This document shows positions 1 to 9,657 of a stretch of DNA of 64,000 bases, one piece after another. Location: assembly GCA_035710515.1 (NCBI GenBank), contig DASTDE010000003.1, positions 1 through 64,000 on the forward strand, in the 5' to 3' direction. Source of the stretch: Candidatus Rubrimentiphilum sp. GTDB lineage: Bacteria; Vulcanimicrobiota; Vulcanimicrobiia; Vulcanimicrobiales; Vulcanimicrobiaceae. A model generated the notes under the pieces. It was not told the origin of the DNA and did no database searches. It was given only the letters and a program-made list of their open reading frames with translations. Numbering within the stretch: the first letter of the stretch is position 1; each line of letters opens with the position of its first letter. Made by a program: the position numbers and the translations under genes.

Positions 1-3000
1 CGCCACATTCGGTTTGAAGAACGAGCCCGGGTTCATGGGATCGACGTACTGGCCCGTGCCGGTCGTCGAGCATGCCGGGCACGCATTCGTGAACGGAATG
101 TTAAACGGTTGGCCGTTGATGAACGCCGACGTAATGAAACCCGGTCCAATCGGATAGCCGATGTTCCACTGGGTCTGCGGGGAGATCCGCCAGCCGTTGT
201 GCGTCTCGTACGAGAAGTCGAACGAAGCGACGAACGGCGAGAGGAAGCCCACGCGGTAGATGTTGCCCAGCAACACCGACTGCGCCGGAATGGACGGATA
301 GAAGTCCTCGCTGCTCGAGCCGGGGATGACGGACGAAAGCTCGTTCTGATACGTGAAGCTGACCTGGCCCGAAAGCCCGTAGGTCTGCTCCTTGGTGAAC
401 TGCAGCTCGATGCCGTCAGCCTGGTTCTTGCCGAGGTTGTTGGCCGTCGACGGGTTGAACAGCTGCGCGCCCGTAATCGGGTTGAGCAGCGGCACGCCGC
501 CGACGAACTTCGGCGTAGAGACCAGGGCCGTCTCGTCAAACGCCTTGCGATACCAGGGCGTCAGTTTGAACGAGATTCCGTTCAGCCAACCGCGCGTGAA
601 CTGGTGTTCCCACGAGAAGTCGATGTTGGTGAAGACCGTGGGACGCACGGGCATCAGCGGCACGCCGCCGGCGAATTCCCGGGCGTTGTCCCAATAGAGT
701 TGCTCCGCGTAGTTCGCGCAGATCTGGTCCCCGAGCGCTCCGCAAGCGAAGCCACCAGCTCCCAGATTTGACGGTATCGCGAAGAACTGCCGGTTCGGAC
801 CACCAAAGTAGTCCATGTTGGCAGAGAAGTCGACCAGGCCGAGCGTCGGGAGGTTGATCGAACGTCCATAGGACGCGCGGATCGAGTCGTTGGCGCCAAG
901 CCGGTAGGTCGCTGAGAAGATCGGTTCCGGAACGACCGGACGCCGCGACTGATTCGTCAGTTGCGGGAACGTCGCTACCGGGCACAATCCCAAGTGACCG
1001 CCAGGATCCGTCGCAGTCGTCGAAGTGAGGCCTGTGATCGGATTCGTGTAGATCGTGTTCGCATTCGGATTCGTGCTCGGCGTGGTCAAGAGCACTCCGT
1101 TTGCGTTGGTCGAGTACGTCGGTAGAAAGACCGACGTGCAGGTGTACGGATCGATGGCAGCATTCGGATAGCCGAAGCTCGCTCCGTCGAAACGTAGACC
1201 GCCTTCGATCTTCAGTTTGTCGTTCGGCGACCACGTGTCGTCGATGTAGGCTGCCCAATCGTGACGCTCCACCGACGTATTCTCATACGCCCGCGGAACC
1301 GTTTGCGGCGACGTCACGTTCGAAACGCCGTTGGTGTAGATGTAACCGCAGCCGGAGAGCCCAACGGCCGTGCATTGCGCGGCTGTCAGGAAGTCCTTCT
1401 GTTCGCCGTGTTCGAACTCGAGGTCGATGACGCCCAAGTCGTTCGCCGGAGCGTCGAATACGGGCACGAGGTACTTGTACTCACCGCCGGCTTTGAACAG
1501 GTTCTTGTCGCTCAATTGCCGCGTGTAGTCGAGTTTGTAGCCCGAGGTTCTGCCGCCTTGGAGCTGCCGGCGTGCCGAGTTGAACGACGCGTAGCCGCCC
1601 GCAAGCGGGAGGTCGAACGTCGTCACGGCATCCAGGTGATACGCCATGGCTTCGAGGACGCTTGAGCTGTTGATGTTCCAGATGTAGCCGAGCTTGAATG
1701 CGGCGTTAGGCTGGTAGTTGATCTGCGGCCGCTCGTTGGTCGATCCCAGCGTCTGGTTCAGCTGGCTTTGCTGCGGATAGAGCTGAATCAGGCTTTGGAT
1801 CGTGGTGACGTTGAGCGTCGGATTCAGCGTGTAGCCCGTGCACGTCAGTGCCGTCGGGCAAAGGCCCGGGGCGCCGGTCAGTGACGGAGCCGCTAATCCG
1901 GCGAGGCCGACCATCTGTTGCAGCGTGAACGGATCGCACGTCGCGTAGCACAGCAGATTGTTGCCTTGGCCGAAGTTGAAGCCCGTGTAGAAATTGCTCT
2001 GGCCGATGTCGGTGAAGAACTGCAACGCTTGGTTGTTGTTGTGACCGAACTTGTAGACCAGGTTGCCCAGGAACTCACGCTTCGTTTGATAGTAGCGCGA
2101 GAAACAGGTGCCGATCAGCAAGCAGTTCATCGAGAGCGTATTGAACGCGCTGTTTTGGTTGTTGTCCGAGAGCGCCATGTAGGCGGAGATGCGGCCGTTC
2201 GGCGATGCAAATCCCCACTCTGCGTTGGCGATGTGTTGGAATGCCGGCGAGCCGATGCCGAACAGCCCCGTCGCAAAGCCCGGATATGCTCCGCGCTTGG
2301 CAATCAGGTTGAAGGTACCGGTGCCGTAGTTGTCCTGGGACGCGTTGCCAAGGCCCGGCGTCAGCTGGGCGCTTTGCAGTCCGAGACCCGGAACGCTCAG
2401 CGAGTTCGTAAACTGGTTCGTGAACGCATCCGTAAACGGAATGCCTTCGAATTCAAAGTTCTCTTCGTTCTCGCGGCCGCCCCGGATAACCGGATAACCG
2501 CTGCTGTCGAGTGAACCGCCGGGCAGCGACGTAATAAGCGTCGATTCCGCGAGGTTCAGCGACGTGCCGAGAATCGTTTGAACTTGGTGCTGGGTAACGT
2601 TGTACGTATTCACCGTTTGATTCGGTTGAAACGCACCACCCATGCTCCGCGAGGTCACGTGAACGATCGTCTTCAGTGACTTGACCAGCGTCGTACTGAC
2701 GGTGGTCGTCAAATCGGCGAAAACGTTTTGACCCGGAACGGAGACCGGCTCGTATCCCGCAATGGTGAACGAAACCGAATAGGTGTCGGGTGATAAACCC
2801 GCCATAGAAAAGAACCCGCGGCTATTCGTCGTGGCCGTAGCGCGCCCGGTAGGCGCGACAGCCGTGACTTGCACGTTAGCCAGTGGTGCCGATGTCGCGG
2901 AATCCGTAACGGTTCCGGCTAGGATCCCCGTCGTTCCCGCAAACGCCGGCGCACATGACTGAACGAGCAAAAAGCCCGAGATTAAAAGTGCAACGGACAA

Positions 3001-3045
3001 ACGTAAAATCGTCCGCGCACTTTGCTTGCCATGAAAAGAGCTCAT
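1..3045 (-). CDS. TonB-dependent receptor with N-terminal carboxypeptidase-regulatory-like domain (partial, C-terminus outside window)
   Basis: Outer-membrane beta-barrel transporter energised by TonB; substrate unknown. I read one open frame from the ATG at 3045 to the window edge (1015 codons, no stop), so the C-terminal strands and the stop lie beyond base 1. A signal peptide covers about residues 1-36 (hydrophobic LLISGFLLVQS, then a cleavage region near FAGTTG). A carboxypeptidase-regulatory-like Ig-fold follows (about 38-115: GTVTDSATSAPLANVQV, then SRGFFSMAGL and YSVSF). A plug-like segment follows at about 135-260 (VIRGGRENEENFEFEGIPF). The remainder is rich in aromatic, Asn and Gly residues like a porin barrel. 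AAGGGA lies just upstream of the ATG. This architecture is typical of SusC/Oar-like receptors for polymers or peptides. It stands alone in this window. The call to family is firm; the ligand cannot be inferred. Confidence 0.85.
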   Translation of the reverse strand, partial: MSSFHGKQSARTILRLSVALLISGFLLVQSCAPAFAGTTGILAGTVTDSATSAPLANVQVTAVAPTGRATATTNSRGFFSMAGLSPDTYSVSFTIAGYEPVSVPGQNVFADLTTTVSTTLVKSLKTIVHVTSRSMGGAFQPNQTVNTYNVTQHQVQTILGTSLNLAESTLITSLPGGSLDSSGYPVIRGGRENEENFEFEGIPFTDAFTNQFTNSLSVPGLGLQSAQLTPGLGNASQDNYGTGTFNLIAKRGAYPGFATGLFGIGSPAFQHIANAEWGFASPNGRISAYMALSDNNQNSAFNTLSMNCLLIGTCFSRYYQTKREFLGNLVYKFGHNNNQALQFFTDIGQSNFYTGFNFGQGNNLLCYATCDPFTLQQMVGLAGLAAPSLTGAPGLCPTALTCTGYTLNPTLNVTTIQSLIQLYPQQSQLNQTLGSTNERPQINYQPNAAFKLGYIWNINSSSVLEAMAYHLDAVTTFDLPLAGGYASFNSARRQLQGGRTSGYKLDYTRQLSDKNLFKAGGEYKYLVPVFDAPANDLGVIDLEFEHGEQKDFLTAAQCTAVGLSGCGYIYTNGVSNVTSPQTVPRAYENTSVERHDWAAYIDDTWSPNDKLKIEGGLRFDGASFGYPNAAIDPYTCTSVFLPTYSTNANGVLLTTPSTNPNANTIYTNPITGLTSTTATDPGGHLGLCPVATFPQLTNQSRRPVVPEPIFSATYRLGANDSIRASYGRSINLPTLGLVDFSANMDYFGGPNRQFFAIPSNLGAGGFACGALGDQICANYAEQLYWDNAREFAGGVPLMPVRPTVFTNIDFSWEHQFTRGWLNGISFKLTPWYRKAFDETALVSTPKFVGGVPLLNPITGAQLFNPSTANNLGKNQADGIELQFTKEQTYGLSGQVSFTYQNELSSVIPGSSSEDFYPSIPAQSVLLGNIYRVGFLSPFVASFDFSYETHNGWRISPQTQWNIGYPIGPGFITSAFINGQPFNIPFTNACPACSTTGTGQYVDPMNPGSFFKPNVA

Positions 3046-3212
3046 TAGCTTCCCTTTCAAGAGATGCAAATAGCGCCGCTAAAATGGGCAGACCCCGGTC
3101 TACCTGTTGAAGCCGATTCCCCCAGGCGACTTTAATCCCTTTTTAAGGAATGGGCCCTAGGCTCTATATGCCCCGCCCCTGTGTCATGATTTTGTCACAG
3201 TACATTAAGGGC

Positions 3213-3743
3213 CTAAAAGGTCATGGTGACGACGATGGTGTCGGTATAGCCCCCGACCGAGACGTCGTTGGCTCCGCCCGAGATGGCGGCGGGTATGAAC
3301 CCAAAGACGGTGGCGGAAAAGGCCACGTTGTTCGCGCAGCAGCCCGAGGCCAACTGGACGCTGGCCGTCGTCGCGTCGAGGGTGGGGTTTCCCCAGATCG
3401 TGGCGTGAGCGGCCGTCGTGTAAAGGTTGTAGGTAACGACGTCGGCCGAGTCGCCGTTGGTCAGGCAGGCTCCGGACGTGCAGGCCATCTTGCGGGGATG
3501 ATAGGTCGTAGAGCCGCCCTTGCTGAGCGTAATGATCGGTCTGACCGTGCTGCTGCTTCCGGCGGTGCACAATCCGTTAATCGTTCCCGTCGACGAAACA
3601 GCGGCGCCGTAAACATCATAGTTCCCGAACAAAACGCTCGGAGAACTCGTGAAGCCGCAAAGCGGCGCGGCCTGGACTCTGTGAGGCCACAGCACGATCG
3701 CCAAACATGCGAACGCGACGATCCAAAGGACATGCCGGCGCAT
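3213..3743 (-). CDS. Spore coat protein U (SCPU) domain protein, likely terminal pilus subunit
   Basis: 176 residues with a Sec signal peptide (MRRHVLWIVAFACLAIVLWP, cleavage near VQAAP) and an SCPU beta-sandwich: early FGNYDVY strand, paired cysteines (CTAG; CTSGACL; SGCC) and the terminal GYTDTIVVTMTF strand typical of subunits assembled by donor-strand exchange. It follows the YVTN lipoprotein gene by four bases and is the last gene of the pilus locus, separated from the other five SCPU genes by chaperone and usher. In Csu-type loci the gene after the usher encodes the tip adhesin, so a tip role is a fair inference. It has more cysteines than its paralogues and only one SCPU domain, whereas CsuE-like tips usually carry two. 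Confidence 0.75.
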   Translation of the reverse strand: MRRHVLWIVAFACLAIVLWPHRVQAAPLCGFTSSPSVLFGNYDVYGAAVSSTGTINGLCTAGSSSTVRPIITLSKGGSTTYHPRKMACTSGACLTNGDSADVVTYNLYTTAAHATIWGNPTLDATTASVQLASGCCANNVAFSATVFGFIPAAISGGANDVSVGGYTDTIVVTMTF

Positions 3744-3747
3744 GCGC

Positions 3748-5583
3748 TTACTTCAGAAAGTTTCCGAAAGCGAACGGCTGCGCGCCAACCGCGATCGTGT
3801 TGGTCACGGCGTTGGTCAAAGTCGAAATAACCGACACTGTCCCACTGTTTGCATTGGCCACGTAAACCTCGGTGCTGCTGACGGAAACCCCTTCCGGAAG
3901 CAGGCCGACTCGAACCGTCGCGACGACGGCGTGCGTTGCGGTGTTCAATACCGTTAACGTATTGCCGCCGTTGTTGCTGATGTAGGCAGTCGTTCCGGCT
4001 GCGTTGAGGGCCACGCCGGCGCAGCCGCCGCTGAACGGCTGGAAGGCTGCTTCCGTTCGCGTAACAGTATTCACGTACGACAAGCCGCCGTTGTCGCAAA
4101 CGTATAACGTCGAACCGTCAGGGCTCAACGCAGTCCCGTTGGCGGAGCCGCTCAAAGCGATGCTTCCAAGATAGGCGCCCGTGCCCGTGTCATACATGCC
4201 GACATCCGCCGTTCCCAAATCCCCGACATAGAGCGTGGAGCCGTCGGGACTGACAGCCGGCATGAACGGCAAGGCGCCGAACGGGGCGGCGATTTGCGAC
4301 GTGACGGTATTTGTGCTCGTGTCGATAACGGCGATCGACCCGAGCGAGTTGCCGTCATTGGTTGCCACATAGACGCGTGAACCGGAGCGATTGGACGCGA
4401 CACCGTACGGGGTTTGTCCAACGCTAATCGTCGCCGGCACTTGCCCGGTAGCCGCATTAATGACCGAGACCGATGCATCGAACTGATTGCCGACATACAC
4501 GGAGTTACCGGCAACGCTCACGCCGTACGGATTATTGCCGACCGGAATTGTTCCGGCAACCCGGTGCGTGCTCGTATCGATCACCGAAACGTTGTTGTCG
4601 CCTTCGTTCGGAATGTACGCCGCGTGCAACGGCTGCGGAGCCGGAGTCGGCGTCGGCGTCGGGCTTGGATTCGGTGTCGGTGTCGGCCCCGGAGTTGAGC
4701 CGGGCGGAATCGGCGTCGGCGCCGGCGTTGGCGTCGGGCCGGTGCCGTTGTCGCCCAGGCTGCACGGCGTCAGCGTATACACTTTCGAGAAGTGACCGGT
4801 CCAGCGATCGTCCGGACCGTCCTGCGTCCCGTTACCGCCGCCGTGCGCGAGTGAAGCTTTGAAGTTTTCCGGCGTGCCGGCGAAATCGTCGTTGGGATAT
4901 GCGGTCGCGCTCTTGTCGTCCATCGGCTTGACGCCCATACCGTTGTAATCCGCGCCGAGCGTCGTGTACGATGCGGCGGCCCAGCGCCAGTTCAACGAAA
5001 TGCCGGGCGTGTCGGTGCTGATGACGGCAGACCACGTCGCATTCTTGGCATCTTTTAGCCCGTCCGATACGGCATAGCGTCCGCCATCCGCAAAGAAATA
5101 TCCCGGAATGCCTGTCGGCACGATCTCGTGCCATGCTTGCGCGTCGTCGTGGAACAGCACGCTTCCCGCAATCGCGGACGGCGAGATCGTGATGACGCTG
5201 TCCGGTAAATTCACCGTCGAGGTAACGGGCTGCGGCTTATCCGAATCCTTCTGATCTTTTGGCGGCGGCGCACCCGGGGTAGTGAACGTTACCTTGACGC
5301 TCGTCATATAGATGTTGACGAGGTTAAAACCATTGCCCGAGGCGGTCATCGAGCTGTTGAACCACGCGGTCGTTCCCGCCTTGAGAATATCGCCGTCGAG
5401 ATTTCCGGGAGCGGAGAACGTGCAAAGCGTCGGATCGATCTGGCGCGCTTTGCCGAGTGCGCTCATCCCGGAAGATGCACCTTGGCCGGCTATGCCCGGA
5501 ACGACACTGCTGCCTCCGTGCGAACACGCCGAAACGATCGCTGCTACGCAAAGCGTAGCCACGACTCTCGTAAGGTTTCGCAT
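3748..5583 (-). CDS. YVTN beta-propeller lipoprotein in the pilus locus
   Basis: About 611 residues from the ATG at 5583. I prefer this start because it gives MRNLTR followed by a hydrophobic stretch and the lipobox VSAC; an ATG ten codons upstream (5613) would add an acidic leader. After the lipid-attachable Cys comes a roughly 270-residue domain I do not recognise, then a Pro/Thr linker (repeated TPTP and PTPNPSPTP, about residues 290-330), then seven-bladed YVTN-type repeats (HRVAGTIPVGNNPYGV, NTVTSQIAAPFGA, HAVVATVRVGLLPEGV). YVTN propellers are common surface modules, often in adhesion. Its place between usher and last SCPU gene suggests a surface partner of the pilus, but it may be an independent unit: 127 bases separate it from the usher. 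No catalytic residues are evident. Confidence 0.75.
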   Translation of the reverse strand: MRNLTRVVATLCVAAIVSACSHGGSSVVPGIAGQGASSGMSALGKARQIDPTLCTFSAPGNLDGDILKAGTTAWFNSSMTASGNGFNLVNIYMTSVKVTFTTPGAPPPKDQKDSDKPQPVTSTVNLPDSVITISPSAIAGSVLFHDDAQAWHEIVPTGIPGYFFADGGRYAVSDGLKDAKNATWSAVISTDTPGISLNWRWAAASYTTLGADYNGMGVKPMDDKSATAYPNDDFAGTPENFKASLAHGGGNGTQDGPDDRWTGHFSKVYTLTPCSLGDNGTGPTPTPAPTPIPPGSTPGPTPTPNPSPTPTPTPAPQPLHAAYIPNEGDNNVSVIDTSTHRVAGTIPVGNNPYGVSVAGNSVYVGNQFDASVSVINAATGQVPATISVGQTPYGVASNRSGSRVYVATNDGNSLGSIAVIDTSTNTVTSQIAAPFGALPFMPAVSPDGSTLYVGDLGTADVGMYDTGTGAYLGSIALSGSANGTALSPDGSTLYVCDNGGLSYVNTVTRTEAAFQPFSGGCAGVALNAAGTTAYISNNGGNTLTVLNTATHAVVATVRVGLLPEGVSVSSTEVYVANANSGTVSVISTLTNAVTNTIAVGAQPFAFGNFLK

Positions 5584-5740
5584 CAGGGACGGCGCGATAA
5601 CGTCCTCTTTCATAAAAAGCCGCGCAGCAAGCCGCGCGACAAGGTCCTTTGAACCACGCTCATCGTACCGTGGCCGCTCGGGCCGGGCAAGGACTTTTGG
5701 GGCCCTTAAGGTAGGAAGGACCCCTTTTTTACCTTCTTAA

Positions 5741-8023
5741 TCACTTGCGGCACTGGAGCGTCCCAAGGTTCAGCAGCATCTGGGTCGAGGACGGGGCGAC
5801 CAGGTCGAAAGTGCACTCGCCTTGGGCGTAACGGATCAGCGCCTTGTACTTTCCGGGTGGGATGTTTTCCAAGTAAAACTCGCCGCCCGTGCCGATATCC
5901 GAGCGGGTATCGAACCCGTTCCCCGACACGAGAACCTCGCCGTCGGCCGGAATCACGACCTTCCCGTTGTCGAGCACCTGCAACGTTCCGACGAGCGCCT
6001 GCAGACGAACGGCCGGAAAAGTAACCACGGCGCCGCCTTTGGGCGGCGGAGCGATTAGCTTCTGCTCCGTCTGCAGGCTGGTGTTGAGCGGGGCATCCGC
6101 GTCCTCTAACCGGATGGAATTGCCGTAATTAGGCAGCAAGCCGGTGACGAGGATCTTCCCGTGCTTGTTGGTCTTGCCGACGTCTTGATTTTCCAGATAG
6201 ATGTGGACCCCGGGCGTGTCCGGGATATCGACCAAAGCAAATGAGCCGGTGACCGCACGGGTCGGATAGATCCCGTGACCGATCAAGGCAAGCCCGCCCG
6301 AAAGACGCAGCGTGTCGGTAAAGACCGAACCCCGGCCTTTCGAGTAGTCGATACCGGCATCGCCGTATTGGCTGCGATACAAAAACGAGCCGTTAATCGT
6401 ATGCGCCGAATCAACGGAAGCGATATACCCAAGCCCAAAAAGATTCTTGGGGGAAGCCTGCACTTGCAGGTTCGTACTGCCATTGAGCGGATCGATCTTC
6501 TCCGTCAGTGACGCGCCCAAGCGGCCGAATGGCCGAGTGAGCATCGCGACCACCGAACTATGCGGTCCGGACGTTGAATTCGTATCCCGCTCGACCGTAA
6601 CCGCAAGACTAAATGTTTTCGCGATCGTGCTCGAAGCTGTCAGCGCGATCTGCGACGAGGCTCCGCCGTCTCTGTCGCCCCGGCGAAAGATCTGCAAACC
6701 GACTGACTGCCGCCCGAGCTGCGCCGTCAGGAATCCGGTAATCGCGCTGGTCGCACGGTCCGCCGACGGCGACTGGCTGATGTTGGCGTAGCTGCTCGAC
6801 TGCGTAAGCAGCGTCACGCCGCCGCCGAAGCGCGGCGCGGCGTAGCTATAGCCGAGCGAGAGCGCGCCGCCCGTCAAGCCGGCCGCATGACTTGCGCCGA
6901 GTGCAAGATGCAGCAACCCGGGCTTCAACCGCAGATCGAAAACCGGGCCGAAACTTACGAGACCGCTGGACGCTTCGAATCGTCCGCCCGCGGTGAAAAG
7001 ATTGCTCACGCCGAGCCGGTAATGCCCCATGACCGCACCCGGCCCATACCTGTCGCCGTCTTGAAACGCGTTGTTGCGCACCAAACCGGCCGCGTATTCA
7101 AAGTCGCTCGTTCCGCGAATCAGAAGATCGGAGCTGATATACGATGACTGCGTATAGGTCTGCGTGTGACCGAAAGCGTCGGTGACGACCACTTGCGTCG
7201 TCGCGCTTCCGCTGGCTACGGGCAACCGCGTGAGATCGAAGTTGCCCGGCGAGAGATCGATGCGGCTCGTCAAGACGCCGTTAACGTAGATGTCCGCGGT
7301 GGACGGCGATGTAACCGCGCCGCTGAATCCAGGCAACGGGTAATGAATGGCGTACGGATCGAGATCGAAAGCGCGCGCGCTGGCAATGCCGCCTATAAAA
7401 GTCGAGCCGCCTAAGTCGCCGGTCGACTCCACGAAATCGCCGTACACTTGGCGCACGGAGCGCAGCCGGTCATCGTTCTCGAAGTACGTCAAGCCGCGAT
7501 GCGCCGATGCGCCGGTCGCGAAGTTGAAAGAATCGTACAGCACGTGTGAACCCCGGTTTATTCCCGTTTCCAGAAATGCGTTGGCGTCACCGGCGCTGGT
7601 CCGGCTCGCCGAGTAGTTCACATACGCGCTGCGAGAACCGGTGTACTCAACGTTCGCGGGGCGGGCGCGAACGAGGTCGAGTTGGATCGACGGCAAGAAC
7701 TTCGGCTGCACCGTGACGTCGAGCGAGAGCGAATCTTCATTTAAATTGTAAACGACAGCGGGCGCAAGTGAGGCCAACGACACAAAAACCTGGCCGCGAA
7801 TCGTTTCGCGCTTACCGCCCAATCCGTGGATGCCGCCTTGCTCCAATGCGTCGATCGGAACGAGCACGTCCTTGTCGCGCAGAATCGCAACGGTTTCCCC
7901 TTGATCGAGCGTGTTGACGTGCAAGGTCACGAACGCTCGCAAATCCGCCGCCCTAACGGGCGGCGGACAAACAAGGCAGAGAAACGCGAAGAGGAGGCTT
8001 AGCGCGCCGAGGTGGTACCGCAC
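5741..8023 (-). CDS. Fimbrial outer-membrane usher, Csu/FimD family
   Basis: 760 residues, GTG start at 8023 with AGGAG ten bases upstream. Signal peptide 1-25 (LLFAFLCLVCPPPVRA). The N-terminal domain has the usher hallmark of a short periplasmic domain followed by SAYVNYSAS and a long Gly/Ser/aromatic barrel with alternating strands. SFISSDLLIRGTSDFEYAAGL-like strands and a plug region lie mid-protein (VYVNGVLTSRIDLSPGNFDL in outline). Two C-terminal Ig-like domains close it (DTPGVHIYLENQDVG; GEFYLENIPPGKYKA; final C-x-LQCRK). It forms the pore that secretes and assembles SCPU subunits. Its start overlaps the chaperone gene by 25 bases, so the two are translationally coupled. Length is close to other archaic (sigma-clade) ushers. 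Confidence 0.9.
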   Translation of the reverse strand: MRYHLGALSLLFAFLCLVCPPPVRAADLRAFVTLHVNTLDQGETVAILRDKDVLVPIDALEQGGIHGLGGKRETIRGQVFVSLASLAPAVVYNLNEDSLSLDVTVQPKFLPSIQLDLVRARPANVEYTGSRSAYVNYSASRTSAGDANAFLETGINRGSHVLYDSFNFATGASAHRGLTYFENDDRLRSVRQVYGDFVESTGDLGGSTFIGGIASARAFDLDPYAIHYPLPGFSGAVTSPSTADIYVNGVLTSRIDLSPGNFDLTRLPVASGSATTQVVVTDAFGHTQTYTQSSYISSDLLIRGTSDFEYAAGLVRNNAFQDGDRYGPGAVMGHYRLGVSNLFTAGGRFEASSGLVSFGPVFDLRLKPGLLHLALGASHAAGLTGGALSLGYSYAAPRFGGGVTLLTQSSSYANISQSPSADRATSAITGFLTAQLGRQSVGLQIFRRGDRDGGASSQIALTASSTIAKTFSLAVTVERDTNSTSGPHSSVVAMLTRPFGRLGASLTEKIDPLNGSTNLQVQASPKNLFGLGYIASVDSAHTINGSFLYRSQYGDAGIDYSKGRGSVFTDTLRLSGGLALIGHGIYPTRAVTGSFALVDIPDTPGVHIYLENQDVGKTNKHGKILVTGLLPNYGNSIRLEDADAPLNTSLQTEQKLIAPPPKGGAVVTFPAVRLQALVGTLQVLDNGKVVIPADGEVLVSGNGFDTRSDIGTGGEFYLENIPPGKYKALIRYAQGECTFDLVAPSSTQMLLNLGTLQCRK

Positions 8024-8787
8024 TGCTTACGCACTCCTGCGAACGTTTCTCCGAAACGCCCCGCATCGGTGCGTACCTGAACCGAGAGCGATGACAGCGC
8101 CGCGCAGCGCGCCGCTGAGATCGGAACGACAAAATGGCGCGTGCCGCCGGCCAGCACATACCATCCGGTGATGTTTTGCGAGAACAACTGCGCACCCGCG
8201 CCGCTTTTCCCGCTGATGACCACGCTCTGAATCGAGAAGTGCGTGTTGCCCGTATTGACAACGTCGAAGTTCACGGCGCCCTTTTGAACCGATCCGCTGC
8301 GAACGGCTCCGGAAACAACCGGCGACCCGGCCGGCCGCAGGAAGACCGGGACTCCGACTTTCAACAGCAGCGTCACTTGTGCCCGGCCTTTGGGTCCCAG
8401 AACGCTTTGCAGCGACGGCAGTTCTTCCATGAAAACGCGGTACGTTTTTTCGGTCGGACCTTGAGGCATGGTCACGCCTACGCGGACGCGCTTGGTCTCG
8501 CCCGGATCGAGCGAGAGCAGTTGCGGGAAATACACCAGCTGGTCCGTCTTGGCCAGCTCTACCTGCCCCGACCGGCTTTGCGACCAGGAGAACCCGGTCA
8601 CCTGAAGGCGCAGTTTTTGCGTCGTCTGGTTGGTCACGGCAATTGATGCACTGGAGTTGGTCTTCTCGAGCGTGATGATGATCGGATCGACGGAGAAGGT
8701 CGCGGCCTTCACGGCTCCGCCCAATGCCAAACATGCTCCGAGGAATAATGCAAGCGCTCGCGCGCTAAAAGTTAATCGTTGCGACAT
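7999..8787 (-). CDS. Periplasmic pilus chaperone, PapD/CsuC family
   Basis: 262 residues from the ATG at 8787, preceded by GGAG; a GTG three codons upstream (8796) is the alternative. Signal peptide ends near AVKA. Two Ig-like domains: the first (about 25-145) has the chaperone signature SFSVDPIIITLEK and LLSLDPGETKRVRVGV, followed by YRVFMEELP, the strand that docks subunits; the second spans roughly 150-255 with VNTGNTHFSIQSV. It escorts SCPU subunits across the periplasm to the usher. The gene overlaps the preceding short gene by 23 bases and the usher by 25 bases, placing it in the middle of a tightly coupled operon. Confidence 0.88.
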   Translation of the reverse strand: MSQRLTFSARALALFLGACLALGGAVKAATFSVDPIIITLEKTNSSASIAVTNQTTQKLRLQVTGFSWSQSRSGQVELAKTDQLVYFPQLLSLDPGETKRVRVGVTMPQGPTEKTYRVFMEELPSLQSVLGPKGRAQVTLLLKVGVPVFLRPAGSPVVSGAVRSGSVQKGAVNFDVVNTGNTHFSIQSVVISGKSGAGAQLFSQNITGWYVLAGGTRHFVVPISAARCAALSSLSVQVRTDAGRFGETFAGVRKQCGTTSAR

Positions 8788-9169
8788 AATCTCCACTGGA
8801 ATTCGGCGCTGGGGTTGCGCCTCCGCCCGTCAGCGGAAGCTGCACGTACTGGACGGTCACCAAAGGCTTCGTCTGGTTCGGTGACATCGTCTGGGCTAGC
8901 ATGTTCGATATCTGGTCCGCCAGTCCATTCGCTATCTCCGTCGTGGTCATAGGGGCAGGCGTTGCGGCCGGCGAGGCGCCCGGCCGTGGTGAGGACCCGG
9001 AAGCGGGCACCGGCGTGGGTCCGACGGGCGCGAGCGTCGGAGACGGTGTCGGAACGGTGATGGTGGACGGGATCGAAATCGTCACGCTGTTCGGGACGCG
9101 CACGCCCACGCGTATAGGGACCGTAAGCACGGTGGCGATAACAAGTGCGGCGACAGCCACGGATTGCAT
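8765..9169 (-). CDS. Short proline-rich secreted protein of the pilus operon, unknown
   Basis: 134 residues. A hydrophobic N-terminus (VAVAALVIATVLTVPI) acts as signal or anchor, followed by a Thr/Pro/Ser linker (PTPSPTLAPVGPTPVP and PGASPAATPAP) and a C-terminal helix-like piece (MTTTEIANGLADQISNMLAQTM). The protein ends in DYVATINF. I do not recognise a family. The last residues resemble the final strand of the SCPU subunits of this operon (LVATVNY, TALVNF), so it could contribute a strand or dock to the chaperone; this is only a resemblance. Its ATG overlaps the upstream pilin stop (TGATG) and its end overlaps the chaperone start, so it is clearly co-translated with the pilus genes. Confidence 0.6.
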   Translation of the reverse strand: MQSVAVAALVIATVLTVPIRVGVRVPNSVTISIPSTITVPTPSPTLAPVGPTPVPASGSSPRPGASPAATPAPMTTTEIANGLADQISNMLAQTMSPNQTKPLVTVQYVQLPLTGGGATPAPNSSGDYVATINF

Positions 9170-9657
9170 CAGAAATTCACCAGTGCTGTCAGCGTGTCGC
9201 TATAGTCGCCCGGCGTTGCCGCAGTGGCGCCTAAGACGCGTCCGTAGAGTGTGATCTTCACAGGTTGACTGGTGGCCGCCACGTAGGTAACGGTCTGCGT
9301 GCGGTTCCACACAACCGAACGCGCGGCGGCCGTGTAGATCTCGTAGAACACCGCGCCGTTTCCGCCGGCCGTTCGCATGGTCCGGTGCGTGCCGTTGTAG
9401 TACTGGCCGTTGTCGAGCGCTATCGAAACGCCGGCCGATCCTTTTGTGCACTGGATCTGCAGCGCATCGACCTGCGCGTCAACCGTTCCGTTCGAACTCG
9501 GATCGTACGTTCCAAAGTCTATTCCTTGCGGTGATTGCAACGCGCAATTCGCGGCCACGGCCGTCTTCACCGTAAGGGTAGACTTCGACGTGCTGTCGGC
9601 GCCCATCAACGCCACGGCGAACATGCTTGCAATCAAGATCGGCGCAAGCTGCTTCAT
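9169..9657 (-). CDS. SCPU-domain pilus subunit
   Basis: 162 residues from the ATG at 9657, whose A is also the last base of the preceding stop (TAATG); an upstream in-frame extension lacks a signal peptide and is a shadow of the neighbouring gene. Signal peptide about 1-20 (ILIASMFAVALMGA). SCPU fold: CALQSPQGIDFGTYDPSS, a Cys-containing strand (IQCTKGSAGVSIAL), YEIYTAAARSVVW and the closing GDYSDTLTALVNF. It is the fifth SCPU gene from the promoter and directly precedes the short proline-rich gene. Likely a minor shaft or adaptor subunit. Confidence 0.8.
   Translation of the reverse strand: MKQLAPILIASMFAVALMGADSTSKSTLTVKTAVAANCALQSPQGIDFGTYDPSSNGTVDAQVDALQIQCTKGSAGVSIALDNGQYYNGTHRTMRTAGGNGAVFYEIYTAAARSVVWNRTQTVTYVAATSQPVKITLYGRVLGATAATPGDYSDTLTALVNF

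Noticed and set aside
1-3045. Possible frameshift in the TonB-dependent receptor because short overlapping frames appear on the same strand
   Set aside because: Direct translation from 3045 gives one uninterrupted frame to base 1 with consistent receptor motifs; the short frames are shadows.
4640-4740. Repeated GGCGTCGG-type units that could look like a tandem-repeat or CRISPR-like array
   Set aside because: They encode the Thr/Pro linker of the YVTN lipoprotein in frame; unit length varies and there are no spacers.
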